This document shows, piece after piece, positions 47,554-56,616 of a stretch of 64,000 bases of DNA. Position numbers and translations under genes: made by a program. The stretch is from Paramagnetospirillum marisnigri (GTDB taxonomy: Bacteria; Pseudomonadota; Alphaproteobacteria; Rhodospirillales; Magnetospirillaceae). Below the pieces are notes generated by a model, which was not told where the DNA came from, did no database searches, and saw only the letters and a program-made list of their open reading frames with translations. Numbering within the stretch: position 1 is the stretch's first letter; every line of letters begins with the position of its first letter. Where the stretch lies: NCBI RefSeq assembly GCF_001650715.1, contig NZ_LWQT01000044.1, positions 124,001-188,000 of the forward strand. The letters run 5' to 3'.

Positions 47554-48546
47554 TCAGGCGGACAGGGCGGCCCGCTGCGGCTGGGCCGCGAAGGGGGCGG
47601 CGGCCGAACCCGGCTGGATGGTGGCGAACGTCCAGGCGGTCTGGTCGGCGAACAGGGCGCGCAGCAGCTGGTTGTTCAGGGCATGGCCCGAGCGCACGCC
47701 GTGGAAATGGCCCAGGATCGGAGCACCGGCCAGATACAGGTCACCCACCGCGTCCAGCACCTTGTGACGGACGAATTCGTCGCCATAGCGCAGGCCGTCG
47801 TCATTCAGCACCCGGGTGCCGGTGGAGTCGATCACCACCGCGTTGTCCAGCGAGCCGCCACGGGCGAGGCCGTTGGCGCGGAGATAGGCCACTTCCTGCT
47901 CGAAGCCGAAGGTGCGCGCCCGGGAAATCTCGGACTTGAACGAACCGCGCGACAGGTTGACGAAGAATTCCTGGCGCGAGATGGCGGTGGCGCCGAAATC
48001 GATCTCGAAGCGGATGGAGAAGCCAGAGGACGGGGTCAGCGAGGCCATGCGGTCGCCATCCTTCACCGTCACCCGCTTCAGCACCTTGATGGCCTGGCGG
48101 GGAGTGGCCTGCTCGACCACACCGGCGCATTCGATCAGGAACAGGAAGGGGGCGGCGGAACCGTCCATCACCGGCACTTCCGGCCCGTTGATCTCGATCA
48201 GGCAGTCGTCGATGCCCATGCCCGCCAGGGCGGACATCAGATGCTCGACCGTGCCGACCACCACGCCGTCGTCGTTGCGCAGGCAGGAATTCATGCGGGT
48301 GTCATGCACCGCCGACCAATGGGCGGGAACGATGGCGCCGGCGCCCGCGATATCGACGCGGCGGAAGCGGATGCCGGTTCCGGCTTCGGCGGGATGCAGC
48401 ACCATGGTGACCTTGGCGCCGGAATGCAGGCCGACGCCGGTGCAGCCGATGGCGGTCTTCAGGGTGCGGGAGCGGATGGCGGATGCATCGGAGACGGCGG
48501 TGGCGGGAGTGGTCCCCGGCAGCAGATGGGCAACGATCTGATTCAC
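47554..48546 (-). CDS. lpxC: UDP-3-O-acyl-N-acetylglucosamine deacetylase
   Basis: 330-residue zinc enzyme for the committed step of lipid A synthesis. Visible are [19 protein letters not shown] at the N terminus, the zinc His in TVEHLMSAL, the acid/base region [13 protein letters not shown], and the zinc-binding [14 protein letters not shown] and [11 protein letters not shown] Gly/Ala-rich C-terminal tail extends past the usual end. The start is GTG 48546 with an AAAGGGGAA site. Its own terminator follows, so it is a single-gene unit here, not within a division cluster. Confidence 0.96.
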   Translation of the reverse strand: MNQIVAHLLPGTTPATAVSDASAIRSRTLKTAIGCTGVGLHSGAKVTMVLHPAEAGTGIRFRRVDIAGAGAIVPAHWSAVHDTRMNSCLRNDDGVVVGTVEHLMSALAGMGIDDCLIEINGPEVPVMDGSAAPFLFLIECAGVVEQATPRQAIKVLKRVTVKDGDRMASLTPSSGFSIRFEIDFGATAISRQEFFVNLSRGSFKSEISRARTFGFEQEVAYLRANGLARGGSLDNAVVIDSTGTRVLNDDGLRYGDEFVRHKVLDAVGDLYLAGAPILGHFHGVRSGHALNNQLLRALFADQTAWTFATIQPGSAAAPFAAQPQRAALSA

Positions 48547-48689
48547 GCCTGTTCCCCTTTGACCTTGACCGGAACCGATGGTTCCGGGCGGGCTTTCATT
48601 TCACGCTCACAGGTCTACCAGGGGGGCGTCCAGGGCTCAAATCAATCATTATTGCCAAATGTTACACTGCGGCATGGGCCGTGAAACAT

Positions 48690-50312
48690 TCAGTCCACCA
48701 GGATGGCGTCGGGGGTGTAGGTCACGATGGAGACCCGATAGATGGTCTGGAGCGGAATCCCCACCATGGCCATGGGGTTGGTTTCGTCGCGGACGACGGG
48801 AATCCCGGCGATGAATGGCGATCCCGGCTGGATCACCCGGGCGGTTTTCATGGTCTTCACCATGGACTCGAAGATGGGGGCGGGTGTTCCCGAGGGTCGC
48901 GCCAGCGGAGCTGCGAAAGCGTCGAAGCCGCCGCCGTCCTTCCTGGCATAAATGAAATAATTGGTCCCCGCCGCCCCCGGCCCCTGGGGTTCTTCCAGCA
49001 GGGCGACTGCGCCGAACACCGACACCATGGTCGCCACCAGATGGCGGTAATAGGTGGTGTTCTCGAACACGAACAGGCTGTTCATGGCAATGACGCCCTG
49101 GGGGGCCAGGCAGTTGCGCACATCGGCGAAGAATTCCCGGGTGGTCAGATGCTCGGGGATGCCGTCGCCGAAGAACAGGTCGATGCTGACCACGTCATAC
49201 TCGCCGCGACAGCCCTGGACGAAGGTGCGGGCATCGGCGGTGACGACCCGGATATCGGGCCGAGGCCGAAAGCCGAAATGATCCCGGGCGAGGCGCTCCA
49301 TCTCGGGGTTGATCTCCACGGCGTCCACCTGGGCGCCCTGGGATGCGAAATAGGAGGGAACCACTCCGGCGCCGAAGCCCAGCACCAGGGCGCGGCGGGG
49401 GCTGTCCACCAGCGGCCGGGTCCCGGCGCCGATCATGTAGGTGAACAGATACGAGGACTCGCCGCCGGGCAGGAATCCGTTCATGGATTCCCCCACATTC
49501 AGCAGCCTTGTCATGGTGGTGCCGTCGGGCGCGGTGACGCGGGCCACCTTCAGGGTGCCGAAGGGGGTCGGACGTTCGGCCAGGATCGACCAGCGGCGAC
49601 GCTGGCCGTCCGTCACCTCGACGGAAGCCCGGCTGGCCTCCACCAGGACGGCGGCGGCGGCCATGCCGCCCAGCAGCGCCAGGACCAGCACGGCGGTGAA
49701 CGGCCCCCGGGCCAGATGCTTCCGTCGCGCCAGGGCGCCGGCCACGGCCATGACCGCCAGGGACAGGGCGATGAGGGCGATGCTTTCGCGGTTGCTCCAA
49801 TGGGCGATCAGGACGAAGGCGGCCAGGCTGACCCCGGCCACCGATCCCAATGTGCTGATGAAGAAGATGATTCCGGCCCCGGCATCGTCGGACTCGCCGC
49901 TTCCGGGGCCATTGCGGCGCTCCAGCGCCACCAGCAGGGGATTGAGGGCGGACAGGGCGATCAGCGGCACGCACAGGATGACGGCGCAGGCGGCGAAGCT
50001 GCCCAGCACCAGGCTGAAGCGGGCCAGGGGCCCCAGCACCACCGGGTAGATGTGGACGGACACCGCCAGCGCCAAGCCCGATGCGGCGATCAGGGCGTGG
50101 AAGCTCGCCGTCAGGGTCTTGCTGTCCAGATCCCTGGCGAGGCGGCCGCCGAGATAATAGCCCACCGACAGAAACACCAGGGTGGTGGACAGGACACCGG
50201 TCCAGATATACAGGGCGACGCCGAAGAACGGATTGAGCGCCCGCGACGAAATCAGTTCCAACGCCAGAACGGCGGCGCCGGTCAGGAAAATGAACACTCT
50301 CTCGGTCGTCAT
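48690..50312 (-). CDS. Membrane protein with spermidine-synthase-like domain
   Basis: 540 residues. The N-terminal half (about 1-220) has about eight membrane segments starting VFIFLTGAAVLALELISSRA. The soluble C-terminal half is a class I methyltransferase-like fold of the spermidine-synthase superfamily: ALVLGFGAGVVPSYFASQG, VDAVEINPEMERLARDHF, and VVSIDLFFGDGIPEHLTTREF for the catalytic Asp region. Members of this fused family lack proof of polyamine synthesis. An AGAGAGCA stretch precedes the ATG. It is a single gene between lpxC and lepA. Confidence 0.85.
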   Translation of the reverse strand: MTTERVFIFLTGAAVLALELISSRALNPFFGVALYIWTGVLSTTLVFLSVGYYLGGRLARDLDSKTLTASFHALIAASGLALAVSVHIYPVVLGPLARFSLVLGSFAACAVILCVPLIALSALNPLLVALERRNGPGSGESDDAGAGIIFFISTLGSVAGVSLAAFVLIAHWSNRESIALIALSLAVMAVAGALARRKHLARGPFTAVLVLALLGGMAAAAVLVEASRASVEVTDGQRRRWSILAERPTPFGTLKVARVTAPDGTTMTRLLNVGESMNGFLPGGESSYLFTYMIGAGTRPLVDSPRRALVLGFGAGVVPSYFASQGAQVDAVEINPEMERLARDHFGFRPRPDIRVVTADARTFVQGCRGEYDVVSIDLFFGDGIPEHLTTREFFADVRNCLAPQGVIAMNSLFVFENTTYYRHLVATMVSVFGAVALLEEPQGPGAAGTNYFIYARKDGGGFDAFAAPLARPSGTPAPIFESMVKTMKTARVIQPGSPFIAGIPVVRDETNPMAMVGIPLQTIYRVSIVTYTPDAILVD

Positions 50313-50447
50313 TGCTCTCTCCCCGGCCGCGAGCGGCGCAATCTACCATGACCTTGGCGTCCGGGCGATTGGCCTGCGATCACGCTCCTCTCTTCCAAAA
50401 ATCCGCGCTCCGCATTATGGTCCGGCAACTTTAGGATTCATGCCCCG

Positions 50448-52250
50448 ATGACCAAGCTCGACCATATCCGCAATTTCTCCATCGTCGCCCATATCGACCA
50501 CGGCAAATCCACCCTGGCCGACCGGCTGATCCAGGCCTGTGGCGCCATCGAGGCGCGCGACATGAAAGAGCAGATTCTCGATTCCATGGATATCGAGCGT
50601 GAACGCGGCATCACCATCAAGGCCCAGACGGTGCGCCTGTCCTATACCGCAAAGGACGGCAAGACCTATCAGCTGAACCTGATGGACACGCCCGGCCATG
50701 TGGACTTCGCCTACGAGGTCTCGCGCTCGCTGGCCGCCTGCGAGGGCTCGCTGCTGGTGGTGGATGCCTCTCAGGGCGTCGAGGCCCAGACCCTGGCCAA
50801 TGTCTATCACGCCCTGGATGCCGGGCACGAAGTGGTGCCGGTGCTCAACAAGATCGACCTGCCGGCCGCCGAGCCCGAGCGGATCAAGCAGCAGATCGAG
50901 GACGTCATCGGCCTGGACACCACCGACGCGGTGATGATCTCGGCCAAGACCGGCCTGGGCATCGGCGACGTGCTGGAAGCCCTGGTCACCCGCCTGCCCG
51001 CCCCCGAGGGCGACGAGAGCGCGCCCTTGCAGGCGCTGCTGGTGGATTCCTGGTACGACCCCTATCTCGGCGTCATCATCCTGGTGCGCATCAAGCACGG
51101 CGTCCTGAAGAAGGGCCAGAAGATCCGCATGATGGCCACCGGCATCGCCTATCAGGTGGATTCGGTGGGCTATTTCACCCCCAAAATCGTCCAGTGCAAT
51201 GAATTGAAGCCCGGCGAGATGGGCTTCTTCACCGCCGCCATCAAGGCGGTGGCCGATACCAAGGTGGGCGACACCGTCACCGACGACAAGAAGCCCGCCG
51301 AGACGCCGCTGCCCGGCTTCAAGCCCAGCGTGCCGGTGGTGTGGTGCGGCCTGTTCCCCATCGACGCCGCCGATTACGAGGATCTGCGCGACTCCCTCGC
51401 CAAGCTGCGCCTCAACGACGCCAGCTTCCAGTACGAGCCCGAGACCTCGGCGGCGCTGGGCTTCGGCTTCCGCTGCGGTTTCCTCGGCCTGCTGCATCTG
51501 GAAATCATCCAGGAACGCCTGGAGCGCGAATTCAATCTGGACCTCATCACCACCGCCCCCAGCGTGGTCTATCGCGTCCACCTGACCAATGGCGAGATGC
51601 ACGAGTTGCACAACCCCGCCGACATGCCCGATCCCGCCCGCATCGACCATATGGAAGAGCCCTGGATCAAGGCCACCATCATGGTTCCCGACGAATATCT
51701 GGGGCCGGTGCTGACCCTGTGCACCGATCGCCGTGGCCAGCAGATCGACCTCACCTATGCCGGCCAGCGCGCCATGGCGGTCTACAAGCTGCCGCTCAAC
51801 GAGGTGGTGTTCGATTTCTACGACCGGCTGAAATCCATCTCGCGCGGCTATGCCAGCTTCGATTACGAGGTCGACAGTTACGCCGAATCCGATCTGGTCA
51901 AGGTCTCGATCCTGGTCAATGCCGAACCGGTGGACGCCCTGTCCTTCGTGGTCCACAAGGCCAATGCCGAATCACGCGGACGCGGCATCTGCCAGCGGCT
52001 GAAGGAGCTGATTCCGCGCCAGATGTTCCAGATCGCCATCCAGGCCGCCATCGGCGGGCGCATCGTGGCGCGCGAGAGCATCAGCGCGCTGCGCAAGGAC
52101 GTGACCGCCAAATGCTATGGCGGCGACGCCACCCGCAAGAAGAAGCTGCTGGAGAAGCAGAAGGAAGGCAAGAAGCGCATGCGCCAGTTCGGCAAGGTGG
52201 AAATTCCGCAAAGCGCCTTCCTCGCCGCCCTCAAGATGGGTGACGACTGA
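50448..52250 (+). CDS. lepA: Elongation factor 4, LepA
   Basis: 600-residue translational GTPase. The G domain has [14 protein letters not shown], switch [12 protein letters not shown] and NKIDLP. EF-G-like domains II, III and V follow, and the LepA-specific C-terminal domain ends [18 protein letters not shown]. It acts on ribosomes in initiation and back-translocation. The start [17 protein letters not shown] is the family's own. Single gene; upstream is divergent from the membrane spermidine-synthase-like gene. Confidence 0.97.
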   Translation: MTKLDHIRNFSIVAHIDHGKSTLADRLIQACGAIEARDMKEQILDSMDIERERGITIKAQTVRLSYTAKDGKTYQLNLMDTPGHVDFAYEVSRSLAACEGSLLVVDASQGVEAQTLANVYHALDAGHEVVPVLNKIDLPAAEPERIKQQIEDVIGLDTTDAVMISAKTGLGIGDVLEALVTRLPAPEGDESAPLQALLVDSWYDPYLGVIILVRIKHGVLKKGQKIRMMATGIAYQVDSVGYFTPKIVQCNELKPGEMGFFTAAIKAVADTKVGDTVTDDKKPAETPLPGFKPSVPVVWCGLFPIDAADYEDLRDSLAKLRLNDASFQYEPETSAALGFGFRCGFLGLLHLEIIQERLEREFNLDLITTAPSVVYRVHLTNGEMHELHNPADMPDPARIDHMEEPWIKATIMVPDEYLGPVLTLCTDRRGQQIDLTYAGQRAMAVYKLPLNEVVFDFYDRLKSISRGYASFDYEVDSYAESDLVKVSILVNAEPVDALSFVVHKANAESRGRGICQRLKELIPRQMFQIAIQAAIGGRIVARESISALRKDVTAKCYGGDATRKKKLLEKQKEGKKRMRQFGKVEIPQSAFLAALKMGDD

Positions 52251-52686
52251 CGCCGAAGGCTCGGAGCGCGGGGGTCGTTCTCGAAACGGGATTTACCACC
52301 AAGGCACCAAGGAGGCGGAGTCGGCCGCCGCCCTTCTTTTCGGTCATGCCCATCCGCCGAACTCATTGCTTTTCAAGGCGTTCAGGCGGGGCCGCGTGGA
52401 TCACCGGGACGGAGCCCGGTGATGACGAATGAAAAGGAAGCCTCTTGGTGCCATGGGAGCGCGGGCGCCTCGCCCGCATCTCTTCACGGGAGCATCTTTC
52501 CCCCAGCACCACCGGCCCGACGCGCCATGGAGCGCGCGGGCTGAGTTGAACCGCCATCCCCGGCGAGCGGCCGGGAATCCGGTGCGGCAGCACGCTTCGT
52601 CGCGTCGAACGGAACGACACCACGGTCCGCCACCGATCAGTGGCGGGCCATCGCTCCGTTCCTCACCAACGCGGTGAAGACGTCTG
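52251..52686. other. 436-bp gap with palindromic repeats, no gene seen
   Basis: Between lepA and the FlaG-like gene. It contains the repeat hairpin ATCACCGGG / CCCGGTGAT (52400-52423) followed by GATGACGAA, and a second hairpin GCGGGCG-CCT-CGCCCGC (52461-52477). There is also a CACCAAGGCACCAAGG direct repeat near 52300. No frame with a sensible start and composition was found. It looks like a landing zone for short intergenic repeats. Confidence 0.6.
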
Positions 52687-53142
52687 TCAGTTGGTTACCG
52701 GCTTTACACCGGAACTGGTCGATACCGTCGTGGTGGTCCGGGCGTCGCCGGTGGCCGGGCTCACAGGCGGAGCGGCAACCGCAACGGGCGGAACCACGGC
52801 ACCGGCGGCAAGTGCGGCACCGCCATCAGCCGGAGCCGACGAGTCGGTCGCTGGCGTCGGGGCGGGGGTGCTGCCTTGCACGCGCTGGTATTCCTCGACC
52901 ACCTTCTTGGACGGATACTGGTCCAATTCTTCGCCGGTCGAGCCGTCACGCACCACCAGCAATGCCAAGCCGGTGTTGTTGTCGACCTTGATGACCGGGG
53001 TGGTGAAGGCGATGGCCTCGGCCGGAGACGGATTTTCCTTCTTCACCTCTTCCTCGTGCTGCTGCACGGGGGGATGCGAAGGGCTTAGGCTCTCGGGACC
53101 TGACGCGCGGGGGCCAATACTGGCTGCAATCGAGGTGGACAT
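52687..53142 (-). CDS. FlaG-like protein with low-complexity tail
   Basis: 151 residues. The middle (about 45-90: TPVIKVDNNTGLALLVVRDG and STGEELDQYPSKKVVEEYQR) resembles the FlaG domain, whose consensus includes a VVDxxTGExIRQIP-type strand. A charged N terminus (QQHEEEVKKENPSP) precedes it, and a Pro/Ala/Ser/Thr-rich tail of about 60 residues follows. FlaG is linked to flagellar filament length. A GGAGGG site lies before the ATG at 53142. No flagellar gene is adjacent, so function is tentative. Confidence 0.65.
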   Translation of the reverse strand: MSTSIAASIGPRASGPESLSPSHPPVQQHEEEVKKENPSPAEAIAFTTPVIKVDNNTGLALLVVRDGSTGEELDQYPSKKVVEEYQRVQGSTPAPTPATDSSAPADGGAALAAGAVVPPVAVAAPPVSPATGDARTTTTVSTSSGVKPVTN

Positions 53143-53279
53143 TCTGCCCTCCTATCTGGATGTGTGTCTGTGCGCAGGGATGAGCATTTCCGCACACCCC
53201 TTGGCTGATACCTTCTGGCACAGGCTATAAAGTGCCCACAAACCCAGCTAAAATGCAACTTGAATCTTGGGTTGAATGA

Positions 53280-53618
53280 TCAGGAAGGCGGGGGCGGGTG
53301 TTCGGGCCGGGGTTGGTGCGGCCGTTTTGAAAGCAGCAGGTGCAAGGTCGCCTTGGCGAATTGGCGCAGTCGGCGGATACGGTATTCGGGCGACAGATCG
53401 CTGGCCTTGATGATGCCGAGGAAGAAGCGGGAAACTTCCCCCAGGGTGTGGTCGCGCAAGTCCTGGTCAGAGGCGCGGCGCAGCAAGATATTCACCAGGT
53501 CCTGGGTGCGGGTCAGCAGTTCGATGCCGTCCTCGACGGTATCGATGATGCTGCACATGCCGTCAAAGGCGGCCTGCTGATGGTCATCAAGGGTGATGGT
53601 GTCGCCGATTGCGGCCAT
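53280..53618 (-). CDS. Small helical hypothetical protein (112 aa)
   Basis: 112 residues, all-helical in appearance (QQAAFDGMCSIIDTVEDGIE, LTRTQDLVNILLRRASDQDL), with a basic and Pro-rich C terminus (RPHQPRPEHPPPPS). A GGGAAGCC site lies directly before ATG 53618. No membrane segment and no recognised family. It lies between the FlaG-like gene and the acyl-CoA synthetase homologue; all three point the same way. Confidence 0.6.
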   Translation of the reverse strand: MAAIGDTITLDDHQQAAFDGMCSIIDTVEDGIELLTRTQDLVNILLRRASDQDLRDHTLGEVSRFFLGIIKASDLSPEYRIRRLRQFAKATLHLLLSKRPHQPRPEHPPPPS

Positions 53619-53663
53619 GGCTTCCCTTTCCCGGATCGACCTCAGCCTATCCGGGAAATGGTT

Positions 53664-55319
53664 TCATTTTCGTTGAGGCCGCCAGCGGTCCTCGGCGGTG
53701 GGGGCATCGATCCGGGGTGCCCGGGCCAGCAGCTCCGCCCGCAGCACGCTGCCGTCCACCGCCAGGGGCAGCGTCTCGATCAGTTCCAGGCGCCGGGGGC
53801 TTCCGGCGGTGCCCAGGCGCAAGCGGGCCCAGGCGCCGACCTCGTCGAGCAGGGCGGGGGTGGCCAAGCCCCGGGGTTGGACGAAGGCGCGCAACTCGCC
53901 CTCGGGCCATTCCACCACGCCCGCCGCCGATACGGTGGGGTGGAGGTTGAGCACCGCTTCCACCGCGCCGAGGCGGGTTGGTCCCTCGGTGGTCATGACG
54001 GTGTCGTCGGAAAGGGCCAGGGGTTCCGGCCAGATATAGTTGTCCAGGTCGCGCACCCCCAGGCGGCCGGTCAGCATCCAGCCGCCGCCGCCGCGCCGCG
54101 CCGGTCCCTCCACCCGATCGCCCCAATAGCCGAGGAAGCTGCCCGGTGCGTTGGGCGATACCGCCAGAACGCCGCGCTCGCCCGCTTTCAGCACCCGGCC
54201 ACGATCATCCACCGCTTCGATGGTGAGGCCCGGCGCGGTGCGCCCCGGCGAGGGGGGCCGCAATTCCATCAGACCGGCCAGATTGGCCGCCACCGCCCCG
54301 GTCTCGATCACCCCCCAGGCCTCGTTGGCATGAATGCCGAAGGCCTTGATCACCGCTTCGTGCAGGGCTTCGTCCAAGGGGGCGGGACCACTGGCCAGGG
54401 CACGGGGCATGGCATGGGGGCGACCTGACGCCGCCTCGGCCAGGCGGGCCAGATGGGCGGGGGGAACATAGGCGGCGCGCACGCCGTGGCGCGACAGGGA
54501 GTCCAGGGCTCGGGCCGGGTCGAAGGGGCCGGGAGTGGCGACCACCGGCACGCCGTGGTGCCAGGCGGGCAGAACGGCGCGAAACAGGGCCTCGGCACTC
54601 ATCCAGTCGGCCGAGGTCCAGGCCACGTCGCCGAACTGGGGGAAAAAACTCAGCGACATCTCCACCGCGGGCAGCCCGCCCGCCATGGCGCGGTGGGGCA
54701 GAACCGCGCCGGGCGGCTTGCCGCAGCCATCGGGGGGATAGAAGATGAAGGCCGGATGGCCGGCGGGCGTGACCAGGGGCGCGAAGGCGTCCGAGGCCCG
54801 TTCCATCTCGGACCAGAATTCGGTGGTTCCCGGGGCGGCGGCATTGGGTACCAGCACCCGGGCCAGGGCCGTCAGGCCGGAGCGGATCAGGTCCAGGGCG
54901 GGCAGCAGTTCGGCGTCCACCACCGCCACTTGGGCGCCGCTGTCGCTCAGCCGCCATCCCAAAGGCTCGGCGCCCAGATTGGTGGGAATCGGCACGGCCA
55001 CGGCGCCCATGCGGGTTACGGCCAGCAGCGCCACGGCGGCTTCCAGCCCGGCGGGCAGCGCCAGCGCCACCCGATCGCCAGGGGTGACGCCCCAGGCCTG
55101 CAGCACATTGGCCAGCCGGTTGGCCAGCAGCCGCAGTACATGGAAGGTATAGCGCTCGCTGGTTCCGTCGGGACCCTCGACGATCAGGGCGGTGCGATGG
55201 CCATCGGCCCCGGCCATGGTCTGGCGGTCGCAGACGTCGAAGGCGAGGTTGTAGCGATCGGGAATCTTCCAGCGGAAGGTTCGGCAGGCTTCCTCGTAGC
55301 TGCGGGGATTGTTCAGCAT
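53664..55319 (-). CDS. Acyl-CoA synthetase homologue with degenerate catalytic motifs
   Basis: 551 residues of the AMP-forming (ANL) superfamily, closest to medium-chain acyl-CoA synthetases at the N terminus (EEACRTFRWKIPDRYNLAFD). Key motifs are altered. The P-loop (usually YTSGTTGxPKG) reads FYPPDGCGKPPGA (about 193-205). The tyrosine/threonine motif reads NEAWGVIETG, and the RTGD-type motif reads MLTGRLGVRD. The C-terminal motif with the catalytic Lys reads LPLAVDGSVLRAEL, without the Lys. Adenylation is therefore doubtful; a binding or regulatory role is possible. It starts 7 bp after an AAA ATPase gene. Confidence 0.85.
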   Translation of the reverse strand: MLNNPRSYEEACRTFRWKIPDRYNLAFDVCDRQTMAGADGHRTALIVEGPDGTSERYTFHVLRLLANRLANVLQAWGVTPGDRVALALPAGLEAAVALLAVTRMGAVAVPIPTNLGAEPLGWRLSDSGAQVAVVDAELLPALDLIRSGLTALARVLVPNAAAPGTTEFWSEMERASDAFAPLVTPAGHPAFIFYPPDGCGKPPGAVLPHRAMAGGLPAVEMSLSFFPQFGDVAWTSADWMSAEALFRAVLPAWHHGVPVVATPGPFDPARALDSLSRHGVRAAYVPPAHLARLAEAASGRPHAMPRALASGPAPLDEALHEAVIKAFGIHANEAWGVIETGAVAANLAGLMELRPPSPGRTAPGLTIEAVDDRGRVLKAGERGVLAVSPNAPGSFLGYWGDRVEGPARRGGGGWMLTGRLGVRDLDNYIWPEPLALSDDTVMTTEGPTRLGAVEAVLNLHPTVSAAGVVEWPEGELRAFVQPRGLATPALLDEVGAWARLRLGTAGSPRRLELIETLPLAVDGSVLRAELLARAPRIDAPTAEDRWRPQRK

Positions 55320-55326
55320 GATCGGG

Positions 55327-56526
55327 TCACGAGGCGCCGTTGCCGTCGAATGGCGGCGGCATGATGCGGCGCATGAAGCCGTCGAACAGAGGCACGGTGA
55401 AGGCCGTGTCCCCATGGCTGGGGCTGTAGAGCATGCCTTTGCCGATCATCGAACTGCGGATGGGAGCCACGGTGGTGACCTTCTTGCCGAGCCGCTCGGC
55501 GATGTCGCCGGATCGGTGGGGCCCCGGTCCCAGATCGGCCATGGCCCGCATATAGCGTTTTTCGGCGGGGGCGAGGCGGTCGAAGCGGACACGGAAGAAG
55601 CTGGCGTCCAATTGCGCCAGCGCCGCGATCGAGGCGGCCCGGGCGTCATCGCCGGAAATCGGCGATGACGTGGCGATATCCCAGCTATGCTTGCCCCATT
55701 CCTGCAGAAAATATGGATAGCCGCGCGTCTGCTTCAATATTTCCCCAATGGCGTCATCGGTGAAGCTGACACCCTCCCGTTCCGCCGGACGGCAGAGCGC
55801 GGCGGTGGCCGCGACCTCATCCAGACGATCGATGGGAACGAATTCGAACAGGCGCTCGGCATAGGATTTCGCGCGTCCCGATTGACCGACCAGTTGCGGC
55901 AGGCCCGCCGCCATGATCGTGACCGGCAATTGCCGCTGGTTGACCTTGTGCAGGGCGGCGATCAGCGCGGCCAGCTGTTCCTCGGGAACATACTGAAGTT
56001 CGTCGATGGCCATGACGACGGCGGTCTTGCGCTCGACCGCGGCGTCTCCGACCGCCATCAGCAGTTCCCCCAGGTCGCTTTCCAGGTCGCCGCTATCCGC
56101 GGCACCGGGCTCGGGCGCCGCATCGAAGCTGATATCGATGTCCTGGTATCGGACCTTCATGGCCTTGGCAAAGCTTGCCAGGGTTCTGATCGCATTGGAA
56201 ACGGCGGTCTTCGCGGCCTCGCCTCGATTCAGCCTGAGCAGGGTCGCCCGCAGCGCGGGAATGAGAATGCCCGGCAGCGACCGATCTTCCGGAGCTTCTA
56301 TGCTGACGATTGCCATGCCTTCGGCTTCGGCATCCTGGCGAATCTTGTTCAGCAGCACGGTCTTCCCGACGCCACGCAGCCCGTAGAAGATGCAGCCGCG
56401 CGCCGAACGGCGGTTCTTGGTGCGATCCAACGAGATGGCCGCCTTGTTGATGACCTCGTCCCGGCCCGCGAGTTCCGGCGGTGGGTATCCGGCTCCGGGG
56501 GCATAGGGATTGGCGCGCGGGTCCAA
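55327..56526 (-). CDS. AAA/STAND-type ATPase with winged helix
   Basis: 399 residues from a TTG at 56526 (AAGG site 9 bases upstream); no nearby ATG fits. The P-loop is FYGLRGVGKTVLLNKI (about 48-63), the Walker B VVMAIDELQY (about 170-179) and sensor-1 LPVTIMAAGLPQL. A C-terminal winged-helix-like region (about 320-380; SGDIAERLGKKVTTVAPIR) follows. This is the AAA_16/archaeal-type ATPase layout, often an NTP-driven switch or part of a defence or regulatory pair. It is joined by 7 bp to a degenerate acyl-CoA synthetase, so the two probably work together. Function unknown. Confidence 0.82.
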   Translation of the reverse strand: MDPRANPYAPGAGYPPPELAGRDEVINKAAISLDRTKNRRSARGCIFYGLRGVGKTVLLNKIRQDAEAEGMAIVSIEAPEDRSLPGILIPALRATLLRLNRGEAAKTAVSNAIRTLASFAKAMKVRYQDIDISFDAAPEPGAADSGDLESDLGELLMAVGDAAVERKTAVVMAIDELQYVPEEQLAALIAALHKVNQRQLPVTIMAAGLPQLVGQSGRAKSYAERLFEFVPIDRLDEVAATAALCRPAEREGVSFTDDAIGEILKQTRGYPYFLQEWGKHSWDIATSSPISGDDARAASIAALAQLDASFFRVRFDRLAPAEKRYMRAMADLGPGPHRSGDIAERLGKKVTTVAPIRSSMIGKGMLYSPSHGDTAFTVPLFDGFMRRIMPPPFDGNGAS

Positions 56527-56616
56527 TTCAACTGACCTTATGCAAGTTTATCCTAATTCGATAAGGTGGCATAACATTGCTCGAATCACAATGGCGGCCA
56601 AGCCGGGTCCTCGCCG

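Noticed and set aside
52251-52686. Possible small genes or an insertion-sequence remnant after lepA
   Set aside because: Short frames lack start context and no transposase motif is present; only palindromic repeats are visible.
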